Below are positions 1 through 9,014 of a stretch of DNA of 13,786 nt, piece after piece. The number at the start of each line of letters is the position of its first letter. Position 1 is the stretch's first letter. The stretch is taken from the NCBI GenBank assembly GCA_049515175.1, contig JBEKUI010000105.1, forward strand, positions 1 through 13,786, read 5' to 3'. This DNA is from JACQNR01 sp049515175 (GTDB lineage: Bacteria; Acidobacteriota; Terriglobia; UBA7540). The notes under the pieces were generated by a model. The model was not told the DNA's origin. It was given only the letters and a program-made list of their open reading frames with translations, and did not search any database. Both the position numbers and the translations under genes were made by a program.

Positions 1-1622
1 TGGTAGCGGAAACCTGCCGCCTTTCGCAGAGGTCCGGGGGCCATCGACCAACGCACGGTTGAGTACTCATTGCAGAATCCGCTCTTGAACGCCATGACGA
101 CGTGGCCCCCTGCGTGAACGAAGTCGGCAAGTCTATTCAGCACCTCGTCGCTCGCGACATAAAGCGGAGGAACCACGACCACTTTGTAGTCTGAAAGATT
201 CGTGCTGTCCGGGAAGATAAAATCGGTTCCGACATTCAGCTTGTACAGTGCCCGATACATTCCAGCCAGGACGGTGCGGTAATTGACGCGGTCGCTGAAG
301 GGCATGAACTCGATGCCGTGATACGAATCATTACTGTAAAGAACAGCGACTTGGTTGGGCCGTTTTGTGCTCGCGATTTCCGGCCCGACGCGCTGCAATT
401 CATGCGCGATGCGGCTGACCTCCGCATAGGCGCGATTCGGTTCGAGGTCGTGGGAGAGAACGCCCTTCCAGTATGTCTCCTGGCCATAGTGGATCGAGTG
501 CCAATGCCAGTACTCCACCATGTTCGCGCCCGACGCGATATGCGTGTACACATCCAGGCGGAGCTGACCGTCGTAGGGAGGATATTGACCTTTCGAGTCC
601 CAGCCGATGGTTTGTGCGTTGGTCTCCGTCACCAGGTAGTTGGTCCGCTTGAGCGATCGGGCATAGTCGCCGGCAAAACTCGATGATTCCCCATCGTAGC
701 CGTCCTGGGTAGCATGATACGGATTGGCCGCCACAATATCGAGAGCTCTGGAGACCTCCTCCTCATTGGCGTAAGGGCGCGGCGGGCCTGCAAAGTCCTG
801 GGTCACAAACTGGTCGGGCCGTTTGTACTCATTCACGATAGCGGCCTGCCAATTCAAGAAGTCAGTTACCAGCCACTGCTGGTAGCGTTCCCACTCCAGT
901 TTCCAGCCGGGATTGATAATCCCGTCGCGCGGTGGGACCTCCGACCAGTCGTACAACCTCTGGCCCCAATAGTTGAGGCCCCAGACCTCGTTCAGCCTGT
1001 CGATGCTCTTGAACTTTTCTCGCAAGTGATCGACAAAGCCCACCTGAACGTCGTGGTTAGCTGCGCCCGCCGGGCGGGTTTCGTTGTCGATTTGATAGCC
1101 AATGATTGCTGGGTGGTCTTTGTAGTGTTGAACGATTTTGCGGATGACACGCTCGCAATAGAAGCGGTAGGTAGAGTTCGCCAGGTCGATGTTCTGGCGA
1201 ATTCCATAGGAACTCGTGTGGCCATCCAAGGTCCTTACGGTGACCTCGGGATGTTTTCTGAATAACCAGGCTGGAATCGAGTAAGTCGGCGTTCCCATAA
1301 TGACCTTGATGCCCGCTTTGTGCATCCGTTCGACGACGCGGTCCATCCACTCGAACTCGAAACGACCGTCCGCGGGTTCCCATAACCCCCAGCTGGATTC
1401 CCCGACGCGCACGACGTTAATTCCGGCCTGCTGCATCAGTTGCACGTCCTGTTCGAGCCGCTCATACGGCATGTACTCCGTGTAATAGGCAGCGCCATAC
1501 AGGATTGTGTCCATTCTGTTGGGTGCGAACGCCGGTGCGGATTGGGGAAACACCTCTCCGGCGGTTAATAACAGTATCAAGGCCGTGAAAACCAACGATA
1601 AGTTTCGAGCGCTTCTCTTCAT
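1..1622 (-). CDS. Secreted GH42-type beta-galactosidase, 3' end outside window
   Basis: The frame is open from the ATG at 1622 to base 1 without a stop, giving about 540 residues, so the C-terminus is cut by the window edge. Residues 1-33 are a signal peptide (basic start, leucine-rich core, AFA end), so the enzyme should be exported. A TIM barrel follows, starting with ILYGAAYYTEY and GINVVRVGESSWGLWEP, which is typical of GH42. GYQIDNE places the acid/base glutamate at E181, and YLVTETNAQTIGW places the nucleophile at E333. From about residue 421 (NQVAVLYSNDSY) a Rossmann-like domain resembling the GH42 trimerisation domain begins. GH42 enzymes release beta-linked galactose, and some act on arabinosides. 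AAGGAG lies six bases before the ATG. It is the last gene of the minus-strand glycan locus, separated from the broken receptor by about 400 bases and a hairpin. The family call is firm; the substrate is inferred. Confidence 0.88.
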   Translation of the reverse strand, partial: MKRSARNLSLVFTALILLLTAGEVFPQSAPAFAPNRMDTILYGAAYYTEYMPYERLEQDVQLMQQAGINVVRVGESSWGLWEPADGRFEFEWMDRVVERMHKAGIKVIMGTPTYSIPAWLFRKHPEVTVRTLDGHTSSYGIRQNIDLANSTYRFYCERVIRKIVQHYKDHPAIIGYQIDNETRPAGAANHDVQVGFVDHLREKFKSIDRLNEVWGLNYWGQRLYDWSEVPPRDGIINPGWKLEWERYQQWLVTDFLNWQAAIVNEYKRPDQFVTQDFAGPPRPYANEEEVSRALDIVAANPYHATQDGYDGESSSFAGDYARSLKRTNYLVTETNAQTIGWDSKGQYPPYDGQLRLDVYTHIASGANMVEYWHWHSIHYGQETYWKGVLSHDLEPNRAYAEVSRIAHELQRVGPEIASTKRPNQVAVLYSNDSYHGIEFMPFSDRVNYRTVLAGMYRALYKLNVGTDFIFPDSTNLSDYKVVVVPPLYVASDEVLNRLADFVHAGGHVVMAFKSGFCNEYSTVRWSMAPGPLRKAAGFRY

Positions 1623-1963
1623 GCGGTGCTCCTTCTTTGCGATTTGTGGGCGACGTTTCCCAGACAGGCCAAGGGAATGGCGGCGTACTTCTGGAGATTC
1701 CTGGGGCGGATTCGTTGGCTGGGCGACGGGCAAGGAATGGCATCATCGAAGCATCGAGATATGAGTCGTTGGGGCTTCCTATTCGCCGGCGTTACTTTAC
1801 CAAACCCATCACCAATACACCCTGACCACTTGTGGGACCATCATGGTCTGGGAACGCCCCACGTCCATACCGAAGCGGTGAGCGAAACGCTCGACGTGAG
1901 GACGGGTTTTGACGAATCAGGCGCACCGATTCGGTAGTCTGAGCAGGGTGGAATAGAAGCAAG
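1623..1963. other. Non-coding gap between beta-galactosidase and broken receptor
   Basis: I see no convincing gene here. The short open frames on both strands lack ribosome binding sites and show no recognisable protein pattern. The gap presumably holds the promoter of the minus-strand beta-galactosidase gene, but I could not identify a clear -35/-10 pair. The hairpin at 1964-1992 ends the upstream transcript. Confidence 0.5.
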
Positions 1964-1992
1964 GCGGGAGCACTTTGGTTGGGTGCTCCCGC
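1964..1992 (-). terminator. Hairpin after the broken receptor gene
   Basis: GCGGGAGCAC and GTGCTCCCGC form a perfect 10-bp GC-rich stem around a 9-base loop. It begins about 31 bases after the receptor stop codon in the direction of transcription. Only a weak pyrimidine run (CTTGCTTCT) follows on the minus strand, so it is either an intrinsic terminator with a poor U-tract or a 3'-end-protecting hairpin. Confidence 0.6.
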
Positions 1993-2023
1993 GTCACAGC
2001 GCGCCCTCCCCCCGAGGGGCGGC

Positions 2024-4288
2024 TCAGAAGTACAGGTGCAACCCAAGTTGCACAGTCCTATTGCCGATCGAGGTGTAATTGATCGTTCCGTAGGTCGGAT
2101 TCGTCGGGTCCGAAACCGGCGCTCCAAACTGCGGATGATTCGGCATGTTGTAGAAATCCGCCCGGAACGTCAGCCGAGTTTGTTCTCCCATCGGCACCCG
2201 GAAATCCTTCTGCAAGGAAAAGTCGATGTTGTTGACGCCCGGCACGCGGATGTTCGAGAAATAGCGGGGAGCGTTGCCAAACGCCTTGGTCGTATCGTAA
2301 CCACCTGTCAGAGCCACCAAATTCGACGCGGGACAAGTCCCTGAGAAGTCGAATGCGGTGATGTCGAACCAGTGCTGGACCGTTTGATTGAAGCCTGAGG
2401 GTAGTGGGTTGCCGATCATGTTCGGCCGGTCCTGGATGATGTGGGCGGCGTTGCAGTATCCATATGAATTATCGGTGATTCCGAAAGGATACCCACCACT
2501 GACCGTATAGATGCCGGTAACGCGCCACCCGCCGATGACTTGGCTGGCGACGCCGCTCTGGGCCCACTTCTTGCCGGAGCCGAACGGCAGTTCGTAGATC
2601 GGGGCCACGGTGAAGCGACCCGGAACGTCTCCAGCGCTGACGGACCGCTCTGCCCGGCGGTTGTAAAAGTCCTGACCGAGCACATCAAGCGACCAGAATC
2701 CACCCCAGTCGGAAGATGAATCGTCCATTAGCTTGCTCCAGGTGAAGTTCGCGAGCAGTGAGAAGCCGTGCGCGAAACGACGGTCGAACTTCGCCTGCAG
2801 CGAGTGATAGTTAGAGCTGGAGAGCCCCCACCAACCGGGGGTTACGTAAAGGTTCCAAATGCCGGCTTCTTCGGCGGCCGTAGCAGAACAGTAGGGACTC
2901 GTGGTCGCGCTCCAGGAGATGCTTTGGGGCGTCTGTTGGCAGATGTTATAAGCATAGTTGATCGGAAGGTGGACCCCACGGCTTCCTACGTAGGCGAGCT
3001 GGGCGACCGTGTTGGAGCCGATCTGCTTCTCCAGGGTGAAGTTCCAGAGTTGGACATAGGTTGGCTTCTGCTTACGGGGCGCCCAGGCCGAGAATGACAC
3101 ATTGCCGGTTACAGGTATGGGCGACGTAATTGCTGAAGGATCCGGGCTCGTAATTGTGGGCAAGTTGGACCAATCGGTCCCAGCAGGGAAAGGAGTGGTG
3201 GCAAGGAGATTGGGACCAGGCTGGCCGTCTCCGGCCCGGCCGTGGCCGACGGCGCTCGGGAACATGATGCCGTAGCCGCCGCGAACCACGAAACCCTTTC
3301 GAGCGTTCCACGCAAATCCTACGCGCGGGCCAAACTGTTTCTTCGACGGATCGAACGTGGTGGGAGGCGCATTCACGCCGAACTGCTCCCACGCGGCAGT
3401 GTAGGGATTGAAGAACGCCAAACCCTTGTGAGTTTCGTGAAAGGATTGATCGTACTGATATCTCAGCCCGAGGTTGAGCGTCAGCTTGGGCGTAACCTTG
3501 AAGTCGTCCTGAACGAAGAACGAATAGGACCAAGCACGACTCGAAACCATCGCGTTTTGCACCTGAACGCTGCTTTGATTCAAGGCGCCAAACAGAAAGT
3601 CGGCAAAGGCATTTGCCGTTTGTGCGCCGTTGAAGCTGAAGCCCCCGGTTACCCCGTTCGGTTGGTAGTTGTCGATGGCGTAGTGACGGAACTCGGCGCC
3701 CATCTTGAGGGTGTGACGACCAAGAAGCTTCGTAACCATGTCACTAAACTGGACGGTGGTCGCAGGTTCGTAGAGCGTCTCTCCACTCGAGAAGCCGCTG
3801 TACCCAACGATACCGACCCCTGGTGTGCCACATTTGACTCCGCCGGCCGTATCGGGAATGCTGGATAGACAGTTGGGAATCCCGCTGATTCCAAAGTCCG
3901 CTGGAGATGTGAAGCCCTGACCGTACTGTGCTCGGGCGCCAATTCGATGCATGTAGCCAAACCGAAAGTCGTTCAGCATGGAGGAGGTGAAGGTGTGTGT
4001 CTCTGCTACCGTTAACGCGTAGTCATTGGCTCGACTGATTTGTGCACCGGCGGGCCCCACGACAAGGTCATAGCCGGAATTGGAACCGGTCTGCCTGTGG
4101 AACACGCCGAAAATGCGGTCGGAAGAGGATAGATTGTAGTCGATGCGGGGATTGTATCTATTCAACGAGTTGCGGCCGGGTGAATTGAAGTTGACCGTGT
4201 TTGTGCCGACCCTATCCGGTGGCCCCGCAAGCGATGATGTGGGGTATATCGCAAGAAAGCTTTGCGCGCTTGCTTCATAACCTCCTCC
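2024..4288 (-). pseudogene. 5'-truncated Oar-like TonB-dependent receptor
   Basis: This encodes the C-terminal two thirds of a large outer-membrane receptor. The frame is open from just after a TAA at 4289-4291 to the TGA at 2024-2026. Receptor-like sequence begins at once, with AQSFLAIYP and then NPRIDYNLSSSDRIFG, which match ALMNSYPLPN and GLRIDHTLSAKNNLF near residues 408-455 of the intact receptor at 5604-9014. Many aromatic beta-strands, FRADFYNMPNHPQFG and a final LHLYF (aromatic Bam signal) follow. The signal peptide, carboxypeptidase-like domain, plug and first strands, roughly 400 residues, are absent. A strong ribosome binding site and ATG (4276-4278) remain just upstream, but they are one base out of frame with the receptor. 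The only in-frame start in the usual list, TTG at 4165, would give a protein with no export signal. This is probably an internal deletion; a misassembly is also possible. Confidence 0.75.
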
Positions 4289-4290
4289 TT
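4276..4290 (-). promoter_or_regulatory. Orphaned ribosome binding site and ATG of the broken receptor
   Basis: On the minus strand AAGGAGGAGGTT lies directly before an ATG at 4276-4278, one of the best translation starts in the window. The frame it opens runs about 38 codons (MKQARKAFLRYTP) and stops at a TGA inside the receptor sequence. It looks like the original start of the receptor gene, now joined out of frame to its interior. Confidence 0.55.
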
Positions 4291-4368
4291 ATCTCCTTCA
4301 CCCGAGTCTCACGAGAATCCTGAAATGCCAGTCAATACCTTCCTTGCATGAGCGCGTCCTGCTTTCCG

Positions 4369-5478
4369 CTATTTCCGGCCCCCAGCTATCGCCTCCGCCA
4401 GTTCCAGCTTCACGTCCACCAAACCCATCGCACCGGGCGTCATCTTGATCCCGTTGGCGTCCGGCGGGGCACCAAGCAGGTCTTGATTCGCGGTGTAAAA
4501 GAGCGTGAACGAATCTTTCCCCTCGGCAATCAGCCCCAGGGGCGTGCGAACCTCGCTCGCCCAGATCCCGTTGCCCTTCTGGACGACGAGTGCCTTACCA
4601 GGTGTCCAATTTATCCCGTCCGCGGAAAACGTATAACCTACGGAGTGCTCGACATAGTTGTCGTAGACGGCCAGGTAGGTTCCGTCGGTGAGCCTGGTGA
4701 CGAGGGGGTTCTCGATGAAGACCTTTTCAATATTCAATGGATTCAGATTAGTGCATCTCTTCCAGGGGCCGCTGAGGTTCGTTGCCCACGCCAGACCCAC
4801 CTGCCAGAGAGAAATCGGCAACTTTTCGGTATGGCCGGTACCGTAGAAGGCGTACCATTTGTTCTCCACTTGGTAGGGGAAAAACGAATCGGTCCCCTGC
4901 AATCCTTCCCAGGGGTCGGAGTCTTTTCCACGCTGGAGGATGATGCCCACGTCCTCGTAAGGACCATCGATGCCGCCGGGTCCTTTCACCTTTGAGATGG
5001 CGCGCCAGATTCTGCCCTCGTGGTTCGTCAGCCACTCTTTGGAGGTGTCGGGTGCGGACTGATAGGCCACATAGAACAGATTCCAACAGCCTTCCGTCTG
5101 GTCGTAGATCGGCATCGGCGACCACAAGGTTGCGCGTGGGTCTTTACCCGTAAAGTCCCCGCTCGATTCAAACAATGTAGAAACACGCTTCCAGTGCAAA
5201 CGATCACGACTGGTCCAGTGCGCCAACTGCATATTCACCCAGTGCGGATCACCTACCATCTCGGACGTAAAGAGGTGATACGTGCGGTCGAGCTTTAGAA
5301 CCCTGCCGCCCTCGAAGCCGTACTTGTTCGCTCCGACACCGGGAGAGTTGATGGTGAGAATTGGCTCGTCGAATTGCTTGGCTACGACGAGAAGCCGATT
5401 CTCCACTTGGGCTGAAGCAGGAGGGGTCAGACAGAACACCGCAAGCCAGAGAAACACCCTTCTCCATGCCAGCATCAC
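4369..5478 (-). CDS. Secreted GH43-like five-bladed beta-propeller glycosidase
   Basis: This 369-residue protein starts with a signal peptide (about residues 1-24, MMLAWRRVFLWLAVFCLTPPASAQ), so it acts in the periplasm or outside. The rest has propeller glycosidase repeats: GFEGGRVLKLDRTYHLFTSE (54-73), LHWKRVSTLFES (94-105), ATLWSPMPIYD (116-126), WYAFYGTG (208-215), FIENPLVTRLTDGTYLAVYD (254-273) and a GINWTP strand (288-293). These resemble the GH43/GH32/GH130 propeller folds. Acidic candidates for catalysis are E56, D189 and E256, but I cannot assign them with confidence. The start is GTG at 5478 or the adjacent ATG at 5475; AGGAGG suits both. It lies between two receptor genes in the same orientation, which suggests it trims oligosaccharides before import. 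The exact family and substrate are unknown. Confidence 0.75.
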   Translation of the reverse strand: MMLAWRRVFLWLAVFCLTPPASAQVENRLLVVAKQFDEPILTINSPGVGANKYGFEGGRVLKLDRTYHLFTSEMVGDPHWVNMQLAHWTSRDRLHWKRVSTLFESSGDFTGKDPRATLWSPMPIYDQTEGCWNLFYVAYQSAPDTSKEWLTNHEGRIWRAISKVKGPGGIDGPYEDVGIILQRGKDSDPWEGLQGTDSFFPYQVENKWYAFYGTGHTEKLPISLWQVGLAWATNLSGPWKRCTNLNPLNIEKVFIENPLVTRLTDGTYLAVYDNYVEHSVGYTFSADGINWTPGKALVVQKGNGIWASEVRTPLGLIAEGKDSFTLFYTANQDLLGAPPDANGIKMTPGAMGLVDVKLELAEAIAGGRK

Positions 5479-5550
5479 CTGTACCTCCTCTTGTCAGTCG
5501 GCACCCTGTCTGCCGTATTCGACTGCAGCCAGGCTCGATTGAAGGTTGAG

Positions 5551-5582
5551 GAGCGAGCCCCGGAACATTCCGGGGCTCGCTC
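5551..5582 (-). terminator. Strong hairpin after the intact receptor gene
   Basis: GAGCGAGCCCCGG and CCGGGGCTCGCTC form a perfect 13-bp stem, with two more possible A-T pairs inside. It starts about 21 bases after the receptor stop codon and lies before the downstream glycosidase start. There is no U-tract on the minus strand, so partial termination or protection of the receptor mRNA, with read-through into the glycosidase gene, is as likely as full termination. Confidence 0.65.
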
Positions 5583-5603
5583 CTGCTGCCAGCACGAAGA
5601 ACA

Positions 5604-8600
5604 CTAGAACTCCAGTTTCAAGGCAAATTGGATCATCCGATTCGCATAAGAAGCCGCCGTCGAACCGTAATTGCCCGGATTGCGCGTGTGCGTAATCGTC
5701 CCGAAGGACGGGTCATTCATGTTCCGCACCGGCAGCGCAAAGTGCGGCGTGTTAGAGAGGTTGAAGAACTCCGTGCGAAATTGCAGGCGGACACGCTCCG
5801 TGAGGCTGAAGAACTTCACCAGCCCCACGTCGAAGTTCGTGTAGCTCGGCCCGCGGAAAATATTCCGGCCGGCGTTCCCTGGGATCACATCTCCGTTGGT
5901 GTCCAGGTTGGGGACGAAAGCTGCGGGGTTCAGCCAATGGTCGGGCCCGCGCTCGTTGCTGGGCATCAGCGGATTCCCCACAAGGTTCGGCCGAGCGTAC
6001 GCGTAGCTGCCAGGGAGGGTCTTTCCCAGGATGACCGTCCCGGGAACTCCAGAGCTCGCCAGGAAGATCCCCGTCGTTTGCCAGCCCCCGAATAGGGCAT
6101 TGAGAACCGGATGGACATTGCTCATGAACTCCCGTCCTTTGCCAAAAGGCAAATCATAGACATAGCTGAATGCGAGACGATGGGGGACGTCCCAGTCGGA
6201 AACCGCGCGGTTGGCGCTGGGATTGTAGATGTCCTGGACGCCGCCGTTGATCCCCTGATCGAAGTCGGCGGAGCTCACCGTGTCGATGGACTTTGACCAA
6301 GTGTAACTGGTGAGAAAGAACAAATTCTTTCCGAATCGGCGCTCCAACTTGAATTGTCCGGAGTGGTACACCATGTTGCCCACATTCTCCACCGTGCTTA
6401 CGTCGCCGAGCGAGGCGATGGGCCTCTTCCCATTGTCATCCTTCGGGTTGTAATTGAACCGGTAGGCAAGCTTGTGAGCTTGGGATCCCACATAGGCGGC
6501 TTCAAACAACAGTCCCCAGGGAAGTTCGCGCTGGACAGCAAAGTTGTACTGTTCCGAGTAACCGGTTCTGAGGTGGAGGTCGAGGTTCATGGTGTCGTAA
6601 CCGGTGGGGTAGCTGCCCGGGTCGTCGAAGGGTGGCGCCGTGGGTGACCAAAAATCCCAGGTTTCCCAGGTTGAGTAGCCGCGATAGAAAGGAGGGTTGA
6701 ACTTTACGTCGTCGCGCTTGGCGTTCTCGGGATCGAAGAAAACACCGAACCCGGCGCGCAGCGAAGTTTTGGGGCCCAATTTGTACGCCAGGCCCACGCG
6801 CGGCATCCAATTATTCTGGTCGGGCTGAACGATGTAGCGCGAAACTCCCTCCTTACCCGCGATCAATAGCTTGTTTTGGCCCAGATCGAAGATGGAGATT
6901 TCATTCGTGGGGCTGAAGAACGGCGTGACGTACTCGTAGCGGACTCCCAGATTCAGCGTGAGTTTGTCGGTGACCTTCCAATCGTCCTGCAGGAAGAAGC
7001 TGTAGCCGCGATCCTTGAGTGCCGGACTGCCAAAGCGGCGGCCGTGGTATCCACAGCACGGCATCCCGATCAACATGTCGGCAACGTCGTCGCCGGAGTT
7101 CCACCACCATCGGGAATAGGACGTAGCGTCATTCCCCGAATACCAGGCGCTGGCGGGGAAGAGGGTGTAGTAGTTGTCCTGGCTCCGGGGGCGATACTCG
7201 AAGCCCGTTTTGAAAGCGTGCCTTCCCCTCATCAAAGTCACGTTGTCATTGAATTGCCAGCTTCTCTCCCGGAAATACAGGGGCTTGAAATCGTCCCCGC
7301 CAATATTCGTGTAATTGCTCATGTAAATGATGGGCAGGCCCGAGTAAAGTGGGCCGACGTTGATGTCCTGCAGCCCAAACTTCTGCGCCAGATTCATCCC
7401 ATAGGCATTCGCCAGGGTGTCCAGGCGATAGTAGGCGAACCCGAAGCGAGCCTCGTTGATGGTCGTGGGATTGAAGATGTGAACGTCGGAAACGACCATG
7501 TTATTGTTGCGGTCCCGGGAAGGCCCACCCCCGACGATGCCACGCGATTCCACACCTGTTTCCAGCCCGATCCCCGGCATGGGGCCGTCAGAGCGCGCCA
7601 GGGGATCGGCGGTCTTTCCGAGCGTGTCGTTCCAGCGGTAGCGGACGAACAGGTTGTTCTTAGCGGAAAGGGTGTGATCGATTCGAAGCCCAGCTTCGTC
7701 GGTCCCGCTTTGCGAGGGCTGCCGGATGAAGTAGTTCCCTTTGAGGTTATTTTGGAGATTGGGGAGCGGGTAGCTGTTCATGAGCGCGTAACCGAGGGGA
7801 TGAAAACGGTCGCGAGGAATGATGTTGAACCCCTCGGGGTTACTGGGAGTCGCACGACTCGGGTCGCGGAACACTTCTGTGCTGCCCGTCGCCGGGTCGA
7901 AGATTCCCCATCCCGTGCTCGTATCCCAAATCGAAAACTTGCTCGGATCGAGCAAAACTTCCGGCGGAATCAAGGAGGAATAGTCTCCTTCGCGGATCGC
8001 CTCCGCCGGCACGACCGCATAGGCCGTGTTGACTTTGTGGATGCGGTAACCTTGATAGTCTGCGAAGAAGAACGTTTTGTTCTTCTTGATCGGTCCACCG
8101 AACGTCCCGCCGAACATATTTAGTTTGAGGGGCGCCCGGAACTTTGTGGAACTGGGATCCAGCGGGTCGGCTTCCGTGAAGAAGTTCGTGGCATTCAGGG
8201 CGTCGTTGCGGAAGAACTCATACGCGCTGCCGTGGTAGGTATTGGTGCCGCTTTTCGACTGAATGGAAATGACGCCTCCGGCGGTGTGGCCGTACTCCGC
8301 TGAATGGGCCGAGGTCAACACTTTGAACTCACTGATGGCGTCGATGTTGGGCCGCATATCCACGTCGGACTCGCGGATCGTGGACATCTCGATGCCATCG
8401 AGCGTGACCGAGTTGGCCTCCGGGCGCATGCCGTTCACGGCGAACGTAACGTTCGTCGTTGCGCCCCCTTGGTCATTGGAAGTGTCCTGCAGGCCGTTCG
8501 AAAGCAGCAGAAGAGACAGGAAATCTCGCCCGTTGAGCGGCAGCCCTCGGATCTCCTTGTCCTGGACGATCTGGTTCATGTCCGGAGCTTCGGTCTGGAG

Positions 8601-9014
8601 CAGCGTGGCGCCGACACCGGTGACTTCGACCACCTGCGACACCGTGCCTAGTTCCAGCTTGAAATCAGAGCGCTGTTTTTGATCGACGATGAGTGTGAAG
8701 GGACTGCTCAGGCCGGTTTTGAAGTTAGGCGCTTCGGCCTTCACCCGGTATCTGCCGAGCGGCATGTTCGGGAGGGTATAGTTCCCGGCCTGATCGGTCT
8801 TAACGCTGCGGGCGAAGCCGGTCTCCACGTTGGATGCCGTGACGGCAGCGTTGGGTATTGCTGCACCGCTGGGATCCGTTACCGTTCCCAGGATTGTGCC
8901 GGCCGTGAATTGTGCTCTTGCTGGCAGCGCCAAGATCCCGATCAAGAACACTCCCAAGAAGAGTCCTTCAACTATCACGCTGGGCAACGTTCCACGAATT
9001 TTTTGGCGAATCAT
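5604..9014 (-). CDS. Oar-like TonB-dependent outer-membrane receptor
   Basis: This complete 1136-residue receptor imports large or scarce ligands across the outer membrane using TonB energy; its neighbours suggest a glycan or oligosaccharide. The signal peptide ends near residue 34 (LALPARA-QFTAG). A carboxypeptidase-regulatory-like domain follows at about 36-122 (GTILGTVTDPSGAAIPNAAV, then GNYTLPNMPLGRYRV). The plug begins at VVEVTG (128-133) and holds LPLNGRDF (158-165), NGMRPEANSVTLDG (194-207) and AEYGHTAGGVISIQSKSGTN (239-258). A long beta-barrel runs to FRTEFFNLSNTPHF near the end and a terminal KLEF with the aromatic Bam-recognition residue. The length is usual for this acidobacterial type. 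GAGG lies upstream of the ATG at 9014. It is the first gene of the minus-strand locus, divergent from the regulator at 9684. Confidence 0.93.
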   Translation of the reverse strand: MIRQKIRGTLPSVIVEGLFLGVFLIGILALPARAQFTAGTILGTVTDPSGAAIPNAAVTASNVETGFARSVKTDQAGNYTLPNMPLGRYRVKAEAPNFKTGLSSPFTLIVDQKQRSDFKLELGTVSQVVEVTGVGATLLQTEAPDMNQIVQDKEIRGLPLNGRDFLSLLLLSNGLQDTSNDQGGATTNVTFAVNGMRPEANSVTLDGIEMSTIRESDVDMRPNIDAISEFKVLTSAHSAEYGHTAGGVISIQSKSGTNTYHGSAYEFFRNDALNATNFFTEADPLDPSSTKFRAPLKLNMFGGTFGGPIKKNKTFFFADYQGYRIHKVNTAYAVVPAEAIREGDYSSLIPPEVLLDPSKFSIWDTSTGWGIFDPATGSTEVFRDPSRATPSNPEGFNIIPRDRFHPLGYALMNSYPLPNLQNNLKGNYFIRQPSQSGTDEAGLRIDHTLSAKNNLFVRYRWNDTLGKTADPLARSDGPMPGIGLETGVESRGIVGGGPSRDRNNNMVVSDVHIFNPTTINEARFGFAYYRLDTLANAYGMNLAQKFGLQDINVGPLYSGLPIIYMSNYTNIGGDDFKPLYFRERSWQFNDNVTLMRGRHAFKTGFEYRPRSQDNYYTLFPASAWYSGNDATSYSRWWWNSGDDVADMLIGMPCCGYHGRRFGSPALKDRGYSFFLQDDWKVTDKLTLNLGVRYEYVTPFFSPTNEISIFDLGQNKLLIAGKEGVSRYIVQPDQNNWMPRVGLAYKLGPKTSLRAGFGVFFDPENAKRDDVKFNPPFYRGYSTWETWDFWSPTAPPFDDPGSYPTGYDTMNLDLHLRTGYSEQYNFAVQRELPWGLLFEAAYVGSQAHKLAYRFNYNPKDDNGKRPIASLGDVSTVENVGNMVYHSGQFKLERRFGKNLFFLTSYTWSKSIDTVSSADFDQGINGGVQDIYNPSANRAVSDWDVPHRLAFSYVYDLPFGKGREFMSNVHPVLNALFGGWQTTGIFLASSGVPGTVILGKTLPGSYAYARPNLVGNPLMPSNERGPDHWLNPAAFVPNLDTNGDVIPGNAGRNIFRGPSYTNFDVGLVKFFSLTERVRLQFRTEFFNLSNTPHFALPVRNMNDPSFGTITHTRNPGNYGSTAASYANRMIQFALKLEF

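Noticed and set aside
318..1265. Two plus-strand open frames of 122 and 183 residues
   Set aside because: They lie opposite the beta-galactosidase gene, whose catalytic motifs and signal peptide read clearly on the minus strand.
1792..2127. A 111-residue minus-strand frame spanning the gap and the receptor end
   Set aside because: It overlaps the receptor C-terminus in another frame and runs through the terminator hairpin, so it is not a gene.
6876..8123. A 415-residue open frame on the plus strand
   Set aside because: It is fully antisense to the intact TonB-dependent receptor, whose signal peptide, domains and terminal strand are all in order. The plus frame shows no family pattern, so it is a by-product of the receptor's codon use.
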